Below are positions 19,041-29,800 of a DNA stretch of 64,000 nt, one piece after another. Source of the DNA: Vibrio gangliei (GTDB lineage Bacteria; Pseudomonadota; Gammaproteobacteria; Enterobacterales; Vibrionaceae); assembly GCF_026001925.1 (NCBI RefSeq), contig NZ_AP021869.1, positions 496,001 through 560,000 on the forward strand, given 5' to 3'. The notes below the pieces were generated by a model. The model was not told where the DNA came from and did not search any database. It saw only the letters and a program-made list of their open reading frames with translations. Each line of letters begins with the position of its first letter. The first letter of the stretch is position 1. The position numbers were made by a program, and so were the translations under genes.

Positions 19041-19777
19041 AAAAGTGGATTGTAGGACTTTTTAGCCTGATGTTACCTCTGTCTGTAATGGCAGCGGGAG
19101 GTAATGTTCATTTAGATAAAGCGAACAACGACTTAACCGATCAAGCCTCGTTGCAGCGTGGGGCACAAGTATTTATGAATTACTGTGCTGGTTGTCATTC
19201 AACGCAATATCAACGTTACCAGCGTGTTGCTAACGATATTGGTATTCCAGAAGATCTGATGATGGAAAATCTGGTGTTTGATCCTAACGCCAAAATTGGT
19301 GATTTGATGACAAACGCCATTCCAGCCGATGATGCGGGTAAGTGGTTCGGAACGCCTCCACCTGATCTCACATTAGTGGCTCGTGTACGCGGTGTGGATT
19401 GGTTGTATACCTACTTGCGTTCGTTTTATTCTGATCCATCTCGTCCATTTGGAGTAAACAATATAACTTTCCCAAATGTGGGCATGCCGCACGTATTGGA
19501 AGGTTTGCAAGGGATCCCTGAACCCGTGTTTGAAACCCAAGTCATTGATGGTGAAGAGCATAAAATCGTGGTCGGCACTAAAGTGTCAAAAATGGGCGAG
19601 TTAACCACAGAAGAGTACGACAATACGGTACGTGATCTAGTGAACTTCCTTGAGTACTCTGGCGATCCCGTTAAGTTAGAGCGTCATGCCTTAGGTTGGT
19701 GGGTCATAGGCTTCTTAGTGATCTTTACTATTATTGTGGTATTGCTTAAGAAAGAATACTGGCGTGATGTGCATTGA
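19037..19777 (+). CDS. petC: Cytochrome c1 subunit of the bc1 complex
   Basis: Cytochrome c1 passes electrons from the Rieske protein to soluble cytochrome c. The 246-residue protein has a signal peptide (MKKWIVGLFSLMLPLSVMAAGG), the heme c site CAGCH near residue 51, PPDLTLVARVRG, and a C-terminal membrane anchor (about residues 221-240). Met in the VGMPHVLEGLQG segment is the likely sixth heme ligand. The ATGA overlap with petB shows coupling in petABC. Confidence 0.96.
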   Translation: MKKWIVGLFSLMLPLSVMAAGGNVHLDKANNDLTDQASLQRGAQVFMNYCAGCHSTQYQRYQRVANDIGIPEDLMMENLVFDPNAKIGDLMTNAIPADDAGKWFGTPPPDLTLVARVRGVDWLYTYLRSFYSDPSRPFGVNNITFPNVGMPHVLEGLQGIPEPVFETQVIDGEEHKIVVGTKVSKMGELTTEEYDNTVRDLVNFLEYSGDPVKLERHALGWWVIGFLVIFTIIVVLLKKEYWRDVH

Positions 19778-19890
19778 TTAGGGCGGTTTTCAACTTTTAT
19801 GGCTTTTAGAGCTAAGCTTATAAAGTCGTAAGAATAAAAATTACCCTGAATGTGAACAATTGTGCTAAAATTCCTTGCTAATTTTTATGT

Positions 19891-19920
19891 AATGGGGGCT
19901 TGTCGCCTCCATTCTTTTTA
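19891..19920 (+). terminator. Terminator or attenuator between petC and sspA
   Basis: A 9-bp GC-rich stem with one G-T pair (19891-19899 with 19905-19913) is followed by CTTTTTA. It lies only about 27 bases before the sspA ATG, so it either ends petABC transcripts or sits in the sspA leader, or both. Confidence 0.6.
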
Positions 19921-19946
19921 TTTTAAGTGTGCTGGAGGGCTTCTCA

Positions 19947-20582
19947 ATGGCTGTAGCTGCCAATAAACGTTCTGTGATGACTCTATTTTCAAGTGCTTCA
20001 GATATGTATAGCCATCAGGTTCGTATTGTTCTAGCCGAAAAAGGTGTAAGTGTTGAGGTCGAATTAGTTGACGAAAACAACCTACCATCGGACTTAATTG
20101 AACTGAACCCTTACAAGTCGGTTCCAACATTAGTTGATCGTGAACTGGCACTTTATAACTCTAACATCATCATGGAATACCTTGATGAGCGTTTCCCGCA
20201 TCCACCTTTGATGCCGGTTTATCCTGTTGCTCGTGGTAATAGCCGTTTAATGATGTACCGTATTGAGCGTAATTGGTACTCACAAGCTGAAAAAATCATG
20301 AAAGGTTCTGCAGAAGAAGCGGAAGCGGCACGCAATAAGTTGCGTAACGACTTACTGACTCTTGCGCCTGTTTTTGCTGAATATGAGCACTTCATGAGCG
20401 AAGAATTCAGCCTGATTGATTGCTACTTAGCACCATTGCTATGGCGTTTACCTGCATTAGGTATTGAGCTTTCTGGCCCAGGTTCTAAAGAGCTCAAAGT
20501 TTACATGAGCCGTGTATTCGAGCGTGATTCATTCTTGGCTTCTTTAACTGAAGCTGAACGAGAAATGCGTTTGGTTCGCTAA
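19947..20582 (+). CDS. sspA: Stringent starvation protein A
   Basis: SspA is a glutathione-S-transferase-fold protein that binds RNA polymerase and modulates stationary-phase and acid-stress transcription. The 211-residue product carries the thioredoxin-like N-domain (VMTLFSSASDMYSHQVRI) with NPYKSVPTLVDRELALYNSNIIMEYLDERFP and the helical C-domain. ATG 19947 is chosen because GGAGGG lies 7 bases upstream; six upstream residues are non-homologous. sspB follows after two bases, so they form the usual operon. Confidence 0.96.
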   Translation: MAVAANKRSVMTLFSSASDMYSHQVRIVLAEKGVSVEVELVDENNLPSDLIELNPYKSVPTLVDRELALYNSNIIMEYLDERFPHPPLMPVYPVARGNSRLMMYRIERNWYSQAEKIMKGSAEEAEAARNKLRNDLLTLAPVFAEYEHFMSEEFSLIDCYLAPLLWRLPALGIELSGPGSKELKVYMSRVFERDSFLASLTEAEREMRLVR

Positions 20583-20584
20583 AC

Positions 20585-21103
20585 ATGGATATGAACAAAA
20601 TGACACCAAGACGACCTTATTTGGTTCGTGCGTTTTACGAATGGTTAGTGGATAACGATTTGACACCACATCTTGTGGTTGAAGCGACCCTACCGGGTGT
20701 ACGAGTACCGCTTGAGTTTGTGCAAGATGGACAAATTATCTTAAATGTTGCACCTCGTGCTGTCGGTAACTTGGAAATCAGCAATGATGCCATTATGTTC
20801 AATGCTCGTTTTAGTGGTCGTCCACACTCAGTGATTGTGCCTATGTATGCCGTTCAGGCTATTTATGCTCGTGAAAATGGTGCCGGAACTATGTTTGAAC
20901 CAGAAGAAGCCTATGAAGCTGATTTTGAGCAAGGTATAGAAGAAGAATCCAGCACATCTTTATCGAGTGTAGATACCTCGTCTAACATTGAAGCGGTATC
21001 GGCTGAGTCGTCTGATTTGGAAGGAGAAGGGCAGTCTGAATCAACAGATTCTGAATCGCCTAATAAACCGAAAGGCCGTCCGACACTTACCGTGGTCAAG
21101 TAA
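20585..21103 (+). CDS. sspB: ClpXP adaptor protein SspB
   Basis: SspB tethers ssrA-tagged peptides to ClpXP. The ordered domain (residues 6-115) shows TPRRPYLVRAFYEWLVDN, DGQIILNVAPRAVGNLEI and IYARENGAGTMFEPEEAY. A long acidic, low-complexity linker follows, ending with RPTLTVVK, the ClpX-docking XB motif. The start MDMNKMTPRRPYL aligns residue for residue with E. coli MDLSQLTPRRPYL, supporting ATG 20585. 172 residues. Confidence 0.95.
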   Translation: MDMNKMTPRRPYLVRAFYEWLVDNDLTPHLVVEATLPGVRVPLEFVQDGQIILNVAPRAVGNLEISNDAIMFNARFSGRPHSVIVPMYAVQAIYARENGAGTMFEPEEAYEADFEQGIEEESSTSLSSVDTSSNIEAVSAESSDLEGEGQSESTDSESPNKPKGRPTLTVVK

Positions 21104-21126
21104 GCTTACTTTCCGAATTATTGAAT

Positions 21127-21156
21127 AAGCAGTGCATTCGTGCGCTGCTTTTTTTT
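21127..21156 (+). terminator. Terminator of sspA-sspB
   Basis: A 10-bp stem with one G-T pair (21127-21136 with 21141-21150), TTCG tetraloop, and an eight-base T-run. Confidence 0.85.
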
Positions 21157-21292
21157 GCTCTAAACTTATTGATATAGCTAAGTAGACTAATCCCTGTCGA
21201 AAGTCACACGTTTCTGCTTGGTTATAAGTTACTTTATATATGCAATCTGCTACTCGACATTCATTATGGTATTGATATACTCATGGGTGTTT

Positions 21293-21308
21293 AGACGTCT
21301 AGATTGCT
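21293..21308 (+). promoter_or_regulatory. MetJ operator (met boxes) upstream of metA
   Basis: AGACGTCT at 21293-21300 is a perfect match to the 8-bp met box. The adjoining 8 bases (AGATTGCT) match in five positions, giving the tandem arrangement that MetJ dimers bind. The site ends 15 bases before the metA ATG, where bound MetJ would block transcription. SAM-MetJ repression of metA is established in E. coli. Confidence 0.75.
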
Positions 21309-21323
21309 TATGGAGAGAGTGCA

Positions 21324-22265
21324 ATGCCAATCAAGATCCCCGATCAGTTACCGGCATCCGATATTTTACGACAGGAACGTATTTTCATTATGTCGGAGTC
21401 TCGAGCGACGACTCAAATGATTCGTCCTTTGAAAGTGCTGATTTTGAATCTCATGCCGAAAAAAATTGAGACGGAAACTCAGTTCTTACGCTTGTTGTCT
21501 AATAGTCCATTACAAGTGGATATCGAATTGCTTCGAATCGACGATAGACCAAGTAAAAATACCCCGACAGAGCATCTCAATAACTTTTATCGTCAATTTG
21601 ATATGGTAAAAGACCGAAACTTCGATGGCCTTATTATTACTGGGGCGCCACTGGGTTTAGTGCAGTTTGAAGATGTGGTGTATTGGGAACACTTACAAAC
21701 CGTAATGACTTGGGCAAAAGATCATGTGACATCGACCCTGTATGTTTGCTGGGCAGCGCAAGCGGGGCTCAAGCTTCTTTATGATTTACCAAAACAAACG
21801 CGTGATGAAAAGCTATCAGGGGTTTATCACCATAAAGTGGTACACGAGTTTCACCCTGTCGTGCGTGGCTTTGATGATAACTTTTTAGCCCCGCATTCAC
21901 GATATGCAGACTTTACGGCTGAGTTCCTTTCCGAACATACCGATATGGATATTTTAGCGGTATCCGACGATGCGGGTGTGTATTTGGCGGCAACGAAAGA
22001 TAAGCGTCATGTGTTTGTGACAGGACATCCTGAGTATGATGCCAACACGCTACATAATGAATATGTACGTGATTTGGGTGAAGGATTAGATCCGGCTATA
22101 CCAGTGAATTATTATCCGAACGATAATCCAGATAATGCCCCTATTGCGAGTTGGCGTAGTCATGGGCACCTATTGTTTGCAAACTGGCTAAATTATTGCG
22201 TTTACCAACAGACGCCTTACGATTTGGAGCATTTTTCTGTCGATAATTTCACGAAAGATGATTAA
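21324..22265 (+). CDS. metA: Homoserine O-succinyltransferase
   Basis: MetA starts the methionine branch by acylating homoserine. Catalytic residues are at their exact family positions: Cys142 (VCWAAQ), His235 and Glu237 (GHPEYD). Residue 111 is Gly in GAPLG; published work on MetA-family enzymes links Gly111 to succinyl-CoA and Glu111 to acetyl-CoA use, so I call it a succinyltransferase. 313 residues. GGAGAG precedes the ATG. Regulated by the MetJ boxes immediately upstream. Confidence 0.95.
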   Translation: MPIKIPDQLPASDILRQERIFIMSESRATTQMIRPLKVLILNLMPKKIETETQFLRLLSNSPLQVDIELLRIDDRPSKNTPTEHLNNFYRQFDMVKDRNFDGLIITGAPLGLVQFEDVVYWEHLQTVMTWAKDHVTSTLYVCWAAQAGLKLLYDLPKQTRDEKLSGVYHHKVVHEFHPVVRGFDDNFLAPHSRYADFTAEFLSEHTDMDILAVSDDAGVYLAATKDKRHVFVTGHPEYDANTLHNEYVRDLGEGLDPAIPVNYYPNDNPDNAPIASWRSHGHLLFANWLNYCVYQQTPYDLEHFSVDNFTKDD

Positions 22266-22277
22266 AGCGTTTTATTT

Positions 22278-22304
22278 AAAGGAGCCGTCGCGGGCTCCTT
22301 TTTT
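22278..22304 (+). terminator. Terminator downstream of metA
   Basis: A 9-bp stem (22278-22286 with 22293-22301), loop GTCGCG, and a T-run to 22304. Confidence 0.85.
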
Positions 22305-22348
22305 AATAGGCAAAGGGCCGACAATAAAGAACAGTTAATAGAGAACAG

Positions 22349-22969
22349 TTAGTGCTTCATTGAAAGGGTTGGTAACGATAAGTGCCAACGAATGGCTGCT
22401 AAACGTATGCTTAACGTGGTTGCAACGCCCAATAAAAAGCTGGGTTGTGTCGCTAAACCAAAATATAAAGCTAAGGTATGAACAATCCCTCCGGCAATAC
22501 AAGCAGTAGCATAGATTTCACTTCTTAATACCATGGGAATTTCTCGAGCGAGGATATCGCGAATAATACCGCCACCGCAGCCCGTTAACACGCCCATGAT
22601 GACGGCTATCATCATTGAATCTTGCAGTAATAAGGTTTTCTCGACCCCAATCCCGACAAAGACGGCTAATCCAATCGCATCACAAACAGGCAAAATATAC
22701 CAAGGGAGTTGTTTAGGTTGACGTACGAGTAATAACGTAAATAGACAGGTAATAAAAATGACCCATAAGTAGTTATTATCAATGATCCAAAAAACCGGAG
22801 TGGAACCTAGCATCATATCTCGGATTGATCCTCCACCAATGGCTGTCACACTGGCGAGTACGACCATGCCAAAAGGATCCATTTTGAGACGGCCGGCCAG
22901 TAATACGCCAGATATTGCAAAAATGGCTGTGCCGAATAGATCAAAAAAATACAGTAATGACATATGCAT
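22349..22969 (-). CDS. TRIC-type cation channel / UPF0126 membrane protein (YadS)
   Basis: A 206-residue membrane protein with seven hydrophobic segments in two repeats. Each repeat has the family's glycine-rich motif: FAISGVLLAGRLKMDPFGM...AIGGGSIRDMMLG in the first, GVLTGCGGGIIRDILAREIP in the second. Prokaryotic members crystallised as trimeric cation channels (TRIC); the physiological role is unsettled. Two ATG codons (22969, 22963) are possible. It lies near btuF and mtnN as yadS does in E. coli. Confidence 0.87.
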   Translation of the reverse strand: MHMSLLYFFDLFGTAIFAISGVLLAGRLKMDPFGMVVLASVTAIGGGSIRDMMLGSTPVFWIIDNNYLWVIFITCLFTLLLVRQPKQLPWYILPVCDAIGLAVFVGIGVEKTLLLQDSMMIAVIMGVLTGCGGGIIRDILAREIPMVLRSEIYATACIAGGIVHTLALYFGLATQPSFLLGVATTLSIRLAAIRWHLSLPTLSMKH

Positions 22970-23080
22970 GGGTTAGATAAAAAGCCAAAGTAAAAGAGAG
23001 TGGTAAAATCAATCTAGTCAAAATTGGCGTCGATTTTACTGGTAAACCCCATTTATTCCAAATGGTTATTTTGTCGGTTT

Positions 23081-23947
23081 TTACTTCAAACGAGCCTTGT
23101 CTAAAAACCGACACACTTGCTTAATGGCTTTGAGGCTACGCATCGTGGGTCGTGAAATCCAATCAGGGTTAAGTGACCAAATAAAGTGGTGCTCCACAGC
23201 AGGAATTTGTGGCCACTGTTGCCATCTGCTCATATTCGCTTGTTGTTGCGAAGTAAAAATCACTTGTGGTTTTAATACAATGACTTGTTCAGGACTGATT
23301 TGTGGATAAGGCACGTTTTGATTGGTAACAATGTTGTCACCACCGCAAACAGAAAATACGTCACTCGGCCAATGCGGTGAACTGAAAGACATCATGGGGC
23401 TATCACTGAGTTGATAGAAATAACGAACTTTAGATCTAGTGTGATAGTGTTGGCGTAGTGAGTCGAGTTGCTGCTGAAATTGTTTAGCATTGTTTAAGCC
23501 AATAGAAGGATCTTCAGCATACTGGCTTAACTGCTTTATGTTGGTAGCGATATCATCAAGACTATCAATGCTTGAGTAATACACCGGAATGCCAAATTGC
23601 TGTAGTTTTTCTAATTCCCTGGCATAAGCATTAGAGCGCCAAGCAATCACTAGGTCTGGTTGAAGGGCGAGTATACGTTCTAGTTTGATACCTTGATAGG
23701 TCGCGACTTGCTCAATATCTTTAGCGGCTGGTGGGTAATCACTAGCTTGGCTGACCCCAACAATATGCTCTCCAAGACCTGCAGAGAAGGCTAATTCGGT
23801 CGCATGAGGTGAAAGCGTAATGATGCGCTGAGCGACATGAGGCTCGGTTTCCGTAGCAAAAGTTGAAGTACTAATGATGAGGAATAAATAGGATAGCAAT
23901 CCAATTTTTCGGCTATTGAACAATATCAAAATCCTTGATTGAGCCAT
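23081..23947 (-). CDS. btuF: Vitamin B12 ABC transporter substrate-binding protein BtuF
   Basis: Periplasmic cobalamin-binding protein feeding BtuCD. After the signal peptide (ending near STFA) comes QRIITLSPHATELAFSAGLGEHIVGVS and DYPPAAKDIEQVATYQGIKLERILALQPDLVIAW, the characteristic BtuF N-lobe. About 288 residues from ATG 23947; an ATG four codons upstream (23959) is also possible. The region around both start codons forms a perfect hairpin (23941-23964), and no strong ribosome site is seen. It follows mtnN by 30 bases, so they are probably co-transcribed. btuC and btuD are not in the window. Confidence 0.9.
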   Translation of the reverse strand: MAQSRILILFNSRKIGLLSYLFLIISTSTFATETEPHVAQRIITLSPHATELAFSAGLGEHIVGVSQASDYPPAAKDIEQVATYQGIKLERILALQPDLVIAWRSNAYARELEKLQQFGIPVYYSSIDSLDDIATNIKQLSQYAEDPSIGLNNAKQFQQQLDSLRQHYHTRSKVRYFYQLSDSPMMSFSSPHWPSDVFSVCGGDNIVTNQNVPYPQISPEQVIVLKPQVIFTSQQQANMSRWQQWPQIPAVEHHFIWSLNPDWISRPTMRSLKAIKQVCRFLDKARLK

Positions 23948-23977
23948 GCAAAAATACATGGCTCATTTCATTATCGA

Positions 23978-24673
23978 TTACTTCATGCGTGTGAGCATGT
24001 TGATCACCATCTCTGAAGAATGCTTAGCCGCTAGTGGTAAAAATTCTTCAAAACTCATTGGTGATTCTTTATCCGCTACATCTGAAATCGCGCGCACGAC
24101 CACGAATGGCATGCGGAATTGATGACAAGTTTGAGCAATGGCTGAGGCTTCCATTTCCACTGCAATCACATTAGGGAAGTGCTGACGGATAAAAGCTTGT
24201 TTTTCAGGAGTACAAACAAAGGCATCACCGGTACAAATCAAACCACGTACAGCATGAGTATCTTTCATATCTGCCAGTGTCTTTTCAACAATATCAATTA
24301 AAGTTGGAGCTGCGGCAAACGCTGCGGGTTGACCTGCCATTTGACCCATTTCATAGCCAAATGCGGTTACATCAGCATCGTGATGGCGAACTTCGGTGGA
24401 AATCACGACATCGCCTAAATTCAGAGAGGGATCAAAGCCGCCCGCAGAACCGGTATTAATAATGACATCAGGTTGGAAACATTCAATCAGTAGTGTCGTT
24501 CCAATACTGGCCGATACTTTACCAATGCCAGATTGAAGTAAGATCACTTTTACATCATGAATAGTACCTGTGTAAAACGTACAACCTCCTTTGGTGGTGC
24601 TTTCACAGCCAACTAAAGCAGATTTTAGAATGGCAACTTCTTGTTCCATTGCGCCAATAATGCCAACTTTCAT
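23978..24673 (-). CDS. mtnN: 5'-methylthioadenosine/S-adenosylhomocysteine nucleosidase
   Basis: MtnN (Pfs) removes adenine from methylthioadenosine and S-adenosylhomocysteine; with LuxS it supplies the AI-2 precursor. The 231-residue protein starts [13 protein letters not shown] with catalytic Glu12. The nucleoside-binding [10 protein letters not shown] motif holds Glu175, and the general acid is Asp198 in [25 protein letters not shown] is also conserved. It is upstream of btuF on the same strand. Confidence 0.96.
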   Translation of the reverse strand: MKVGIIGAMEQEVAILKSALVGCESTTKGGCTFYTGTIHDVKVILLQSGIGKVSASIGTTLLIECFQPDVIINTGSAGGFDPSLNLGDVVISTEVRHHDADVTAFGYEMGQMAGQPAAFAAAPTLIDIVEKTLADMKDTHAVRGLICTGDAFVCTPEKQAFIRQHFPNVIAVEMEASAIAQTCHQFRMPFVVVRAISDVADKESPMSFEEFLPLAAKHSSEMVINMLTRMK

Positions 24674-24763
24674 AATCAGTATCTCTATTACGGTTCTAAT
24701 ATGGGCGCGATTGTAGCACAGGAGTCATGACGATCTAAAAATTCACAATTGAAAAATGATTTC

Positions 24764-25213
24764 TCAATTCGTCTTTTTGGGATTGGGCTTAACCAAGTTC
24801 GCTTCAATCAGCTTTTGGCGCAAGGTTTCGGTACGCGATTTATTGACACCAAAATCGGAATAGCCAACACGTGACTTAGAACGAACTTGTAGATGATTAC
24901 CATCGATTACAATGTGTACATCATCAACAAACCGAAAGATGAGGCTCGTGGATTCAAGGTGTAATCTGTGTTCAGATTTCTCAACCGTCTTGGTTCGTTT
25001 AAGGGTTAAAGCGACACGCTCTATCTCATCAATGCTGGTATCTGCCGACACTAATTCAAAAGGTGGAATTTGATAATCGGTCCTTAATTCTTGTGTGGAA
25101 ACACAGTTAGGTTTGGAACTGCATAACAGATCGGGATTATTGTTTTTCATGGCATAACTCTGGCTACAGCCTGTCAGTACTATAAACATAGTTAGCATAC
25201 TCAGTTTTCGCAT
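24764..25213 (-). CDS. DUF1499 family lipoprotein
   Basis: A 149-residue putative lipoprotein: MRKLSMLTMFIVLTGCSQ contains a lipobox (LTGC, Cys16). The body carries the DUF1499 pattern: CSSKPNCVSTQ, then HLESTSLIFRFVDDVHIVID and RSKSRVGYSDFGVNKSRTETLRQKL. Function is unknown. Position 2 of the mature lipoprotein is Ser, which favours outer-membrane sorting. It is separated from gltBD and mtnN by its own spacers and is probably monocistronic. Confidence 0.8.
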   Translation of the reverse strand: MRKLSMLTMFIVLTGCSQSYAMKNNNPDLLCSSKPNCVSTQELRTDYQIPPFELVSADTSIDEIERVALTLKRTKTVEKSEHRLHLESTSLIFRFVDDVHIVIDGNHLQVRSKSRVGYSDFGVNKSRTETLRQKLIEANLVKPNPKKTN

Positions 25214-25273
25214 CTAAACTCATCCATTGAATAATGATAATTTGATCGCTGTGTCATTATCTTGCCGTTTACA

Positions 25274-25303
25274 AGAAAAAAGCCCCGAATAATCTCGGGG
25301 CTT
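25274..25303 (-). terminator. Terminator of gltBD
   Basis: A 9-bp GC-rich stem (25280-25288 with 25295-25303); on the minus strand it is followed by TTTTTTCTTG. Confidence 0.85.
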
Positions 25304-25330
25304 GGTATGCAATTTGATATGAAATAATGC

Positions 25331-26800
25331 TTACGCTGACTTCATTAAAGAATCCGCACGTGCTTCTAAGTGTGAGTTACCCATCAGGTAAGCATCAATT
25401 TCACGAGCACATTCACGACCTTCATTGATACAACGTACAACTAAAGACTGACCAGTACGCATATCACCTGCAGCAAATACGCCTTTTTGGTTGGTCTGAT
25501 AGCCATTGGTTGCCACGTTACCGCGGTCATCCAGTTTAATATCCAGTTGAGCCAATACACCGGTTGGTTCTGGATGTAAGAAGCCCATCGCTAAGAATGC
25601 TTTGGTACATGGAATAACTCGTTCAGAGCCTTCCACTTCTTTAAATCCAGGACGTTCACCCGGCTTAGGATCATCCCAAACGATATCAGCAATGCGTAGT
25701 TCTTTGACATTGCCGTTTTCATCACCGATGAATTCTTTGGTCAAAATGTTCCAATGACGCTCACACCCTTCTTCGTGAGAAGTCGTGGTTTTCATGATCA
25801 TTGGATATTGTGGCCAAGGTTGATTCGCTGGGCGTTTTTCTGGCGGAATTGGCATGATCTCAACTTGAGTAATGCTTGCTGCGCCATGACGGTTAGAGGT
25901 ACCTACGCAGTCAGAGCCGGTATCACCACCACCGATAACCACAACATGATCACCGTTAGCGTGAATTTCTTCACCTTTAAGATCCATATTGTTAGCACGG
26001 CGGTTATTTTGACCGAGGAATTCCATCGCAAAATGAACCCCTTTAAGCTCACGGCCTGGGATAGGTAAATCACGAGGAACCGTAGAACCACCAGTTAGCA
26101 GTACCACATCAAACTCTTGACGTAATTGCTGAGCATTGATGTTGACACCAATGTGAGCATTTACTTCAAATTTCACGCCAGCTTCTGCCATTAAATCGAG
26201 TTTACGATCAATAACATCCATGCTGAGTTTAAAGTCAGGGATACCAAAGCGTAGTAGACCACCGATTTTTTCATCGCGCTCAAACACCGTCACGGTGTGA
26301 CCAGCAGCATTAAGTTGCTCAGCCGCTGATAAGCCAGCAGGGCCTGAGCCTACGATGGCGACGGTTTTACCAGTGCGTGAACGTGGTTTGCGAGGTTTGG
26401 CATAGCCTTCCTTGTAAGCACGTTCAACGATGTTTTTCTCTATGTTACAGATGGTAATTGGATCTTGGTTGATGCCAAGTACGCAGGCTGTTTCACACGG
26501 AGCAGGGCACACACGTCCCGTAAACTCTGGGAAGTTGTTGGTGCTGCTTAGAATATTCCAAGCCTCTTCCCAGCTATCACGGTAAACCGCGTCGTTAAAC
26601 TCCGGAATGATGTTACCGATTGGGCAGCCGCTATGACAAAACGGCACGCCACAGTCCATACAACGAGAAGCCTGAGTATTGATTTTGCTACCAAACTCCT
26701 CATCTAGTACGAACTCTTTGTTGTCTTGTATGCGAACACTCGGATCGATCTTTTTCGGTAGTTCACGACCATGCTCTAAAAATCCAGTAGGCTTACCCAT
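25331..26800 (-). CDS. gltD: Glutamate synthase small (beta) subunit
   Basis: GltD passes electrons from NADPH through FAD and Fe-S clusters to GltB. The 489-residue protein has N-terminal cysteine clusters ([14 protein letters not shown] and [10 protein letters not shown]), the FAD-binding [11 protein letters not shown] and the NADPH-binding GGGDTGSDC motifs, and ends with [20 protein letters not shown]. Its ATG overlaps the last 8 bases of gltB (26793-26800), so the subunits are translationally coupled for 1:1 assembly. Confidence 0.97.
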   Translation of the reverse strand: MGKPTGFLEHGRELPKKIDPSVRIQDNKEFVLDEEFGSKINTQASRCMDCGVPFCHSGCPIGNIIPEFNDAVYRDSWEEAWNILSSTNNFPEFTGRVCPAPCETACVLGINQDPITICNIEKNIVERAYKEGYAKPRKPRSRTGKTVAIVGSGPAGLSAAEQLNAAGHTVTVFERDEKIGGLLRFGIPDFKLSMDVIDRKLDLMAEAGVKFEVNAHIGVNINAQQLRQEFDVVLLTGGSTVPRDLPIPGRELKGVHFAMEFLGQNNRRANNMDLKGEEIHANGDHVVVIGGGDTGSDCVGTSNRHGAASITQVEIMPIPPEKRPANQPWPQYPMIMKTTTSHEEGCERHWNILTKEFIGDENGNVKELRIADIVWDDPKPGERPGFKEVEGSERVIPCTKAFLAMGFLHPEPTGVLAQLDIKLDDRGNVATNGYQTNQKGVFAAGDMRTGQSLVVRCINEGRECAREIDAYLMGNSHLEARADSLMKSA

Positions 26801-29800
26801 TTACGGCCTCCAACTCTTCCTTGTTTGCGGCTTGTTTACGCTTTTGTAATACGGCTTTGTAATCACGTGGCATGACTTTCACCAAGCTTGCGAGATTGGC
26901 ATCAAAGTTTGCTAAGAAATCTTTCGCTACAGTACTTCCAGTGTACTCAGCGTGCTTAGTTAGCATGTCTTTGATAAACGCTTTATCTTCAGCTTCGATT
27001 GGGTCAAGATCCACCAATTCCGGGTTGAGCTTCGTATCGAAGTCACCTTGTTTGTCCCAAACATACGCCACACCGCCACTCATACCAGCAGCAAAGTTAC
27101 GGCCTGTTGAGCCAAGGATGATGGCAGAACCACCAGTCATGTATTCACAACCATGGTCACCCACACCTTCAACCACAACGTGTGCACCAGAGTTACGTAC
27201 ACAGAAACGCTCACCCGCCATACCGCGGATAAATGATTCACCAGAGGTTGCACCGTAGAAACATACGTTACCTACCACGATATTATCTTCAGCAACAACG
27301 GTTGAACGACGGTCAGGGTAGAGTACTAGCGTACCGCCAGATAAGCCTTTACCCCAGTAGTCGTTAGCATCGCCTTCCACTTCAAACTTCACGCCTTTTG
27401 CAAGGAACGCGCCGAATGACTGGCCAGCAGAACCGGTGAATTTGACATTCATTGGTTTTGGTAAGCCTTGGTCTTTGTACACTTTCGAAATTTCATTCGA
27501 TAGCATAGTACCGGTACTACGGTCGGTATTGATGATTGGGAATAGCGCTTCAACCGCTTCACCTTTAGTAAGAGCAGGTTGCGCCACTTCAATTAACTTG
27601 CGATCGAGTACTTCATCAAGGCCATGATTTTGCTGTTTCTGGTTGTAAACGCCATCTTCAGCACGCGGCTCTTGAATATAAAGCACAGGGCTTAAATCAA
27701 GGTTCTTATATTTCCAGTGCTGGATATCGTCGCGAACTTTCAGTTTTTGAGATTGACCAACCATTTCTTCAATAGTGCGGAAGCCAAGCTCAGCCATGAT
27801 TTCACGTAGACCTTCTGCCATGTATTGGAAGAAGGTTACCACATCTTCTACGCGGCCATCGAAACGTTCACGTAGTGTTTTGTTTTGTGTCGCGATACCA
27901 ACTGGGCAGGTGTTCTTATGACATTTACGCATCATGATACAACCTTCAACCACAAGTGCTGCGGTTGCCACGCCCCATTCTTCTGCGCCAAGTAGCGTTG
28001 CAATCGCTAAGTCGCGAGGCGTTTTCATTTGGCCATCAGACTGTACGACGATACGGTTACGTAGGCCGTTTTTAAGCAAGGTTTGGTGAGTTTCGGCTAG
28101 GCCAAGTTCCCACGGTAAACCTGTGTGGCGAATCGAAGACATCGGAGATGCACCGGTACCGCCATCGAAACCTGCAATTAGGACAACGTCAGCTTTTGCT
28201 TTCGCTACACCTGATGCGATAGTACCAACGCCCGCTTCTGATACGAGCTTCACGTTCACGCGGCTATCACGGTTAGCGTTTTTCAAATCGTAGATCAGCT
28301 GAGCCAAATCTTCGATTGAGTAAATGTCGTGGTGTGGCGGTGGTGAAATCAAGCCAACTCCTGGAGTAGAGTGACGGGTTGCACCGATCCAATCATCCAC
28401 TTTATCGCCTGGTAGCTGACCACCTTCACCTGGTTTCGCCCCTTGAGCCATCTTGATTTGTAGCTCGTCAGCGTTAGTTAGGTAGTAAGAGGTCACACCG
28501 AAACGACCTGAAGCGACCTGCTTGATAGCAGAGCGTTCCCAGTCACCATTGGCTTTTTTCTCAAAGCGAATTGGATCTTCACCACCTTCACCAGAGTTAG
28601 ATTTCGCGCCAATGCGGTTCATGGCAACAGCCAGAGTTGAGTGCGCTTCGTAGGAGATAGAACCAAAGCTCATCGCACCGGTAGCAAAGCGTTTTAAGAT
28701 GCTTTCGATTGGCTCCACTTCTTCTAGCGGGATAGAACCGGCTGGATTTTTAATGAAGTCCAATTGGCTACGTAGTGTTGCTGCGTTGTCACCTTGATCA
28801 TCCACTGCTTTCGCGTATTGCTTAAACTGCGCGTAATCTTTATTACGAGTCGATTGTTGCAATAGAGAAATGGTTTCAGGGTTGAATAAGTGTTTTTCAC
28901 CACGCTGTTTCCACTGATACACACCGCCCACATCCAACATTTGAATTGGGATCTCACGAGTTGGGTAGCCCACACGGTGGCGAACTAATACTTCGCGTGC
29001 GATATCATCAATGGTTAGACCTTGAATACGTGAAACAGTACCGGTGAAGTACTTATCTACCACCGCTTTACTGATACCTAGAGCTTCAAAGATTTGAGCG
29101 CCGTGGTATGACTGTAGAGTCGAGATCCCCATTTTCGAGAAGATCTTCAATAGACCAGCATTGATACCTTTACGATAGTTATTGAAGTATTGTTCGGTTG
29201 GTACTTCTGGATCGAGTTTTTTCTTCTTCTGAAGATCCACGATCGTTTCTGTCACCAAGTAAGGGTTAACCGCATTGGCACCGTAGCCAACAAGTGTGGC
29301 GAAGTGGTGTGTTTCACGCGCATCACCGGTTTCGATCACGATGTCACACTTAGCTCGTAGACCTTTACGAATAAGGTGATGGTGTACTGCACCGACAGCT
29401 AACATTGCAGGGATGGCTGCGTGGTTAGAGTTAGTCGCACGGTCCGTTAACAGGATAATTGAATAACCATCGATGACCGCATCTTCTGCGTACTGACAAA
29501 TACGTTTTAGCGCACGTTCCAGTTTGCCAGGTTCTTCCGTTGCACGGAATACGATATCGAGCGTTTTCGCTTGTAGATGCTCGTTATCAATCGCACGTAA
29601 TTTCTCAAGTTCATCGTTAGATAGAACTGGAGACTCAAGTTCTACTTTACGACAGTGCTCTGGTGTTTCAGTCAGGAGGTTATGGTCACGACCTAGATAG
29701 GTGTTGAGTGACATAACCATACGCTCACGGATCGGATCGATCGGTGGGTTGGTCACCTGAGCAAACAGCTGCTTGAAGTAGTGAGATAAATGCTGGGATT

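Noticed and set aside
21218..21469. 83-codon frame overlapping the start of metA
   Set aside because: Shadow frame over the MetJ operator and metA; no ribosome site and no homology.
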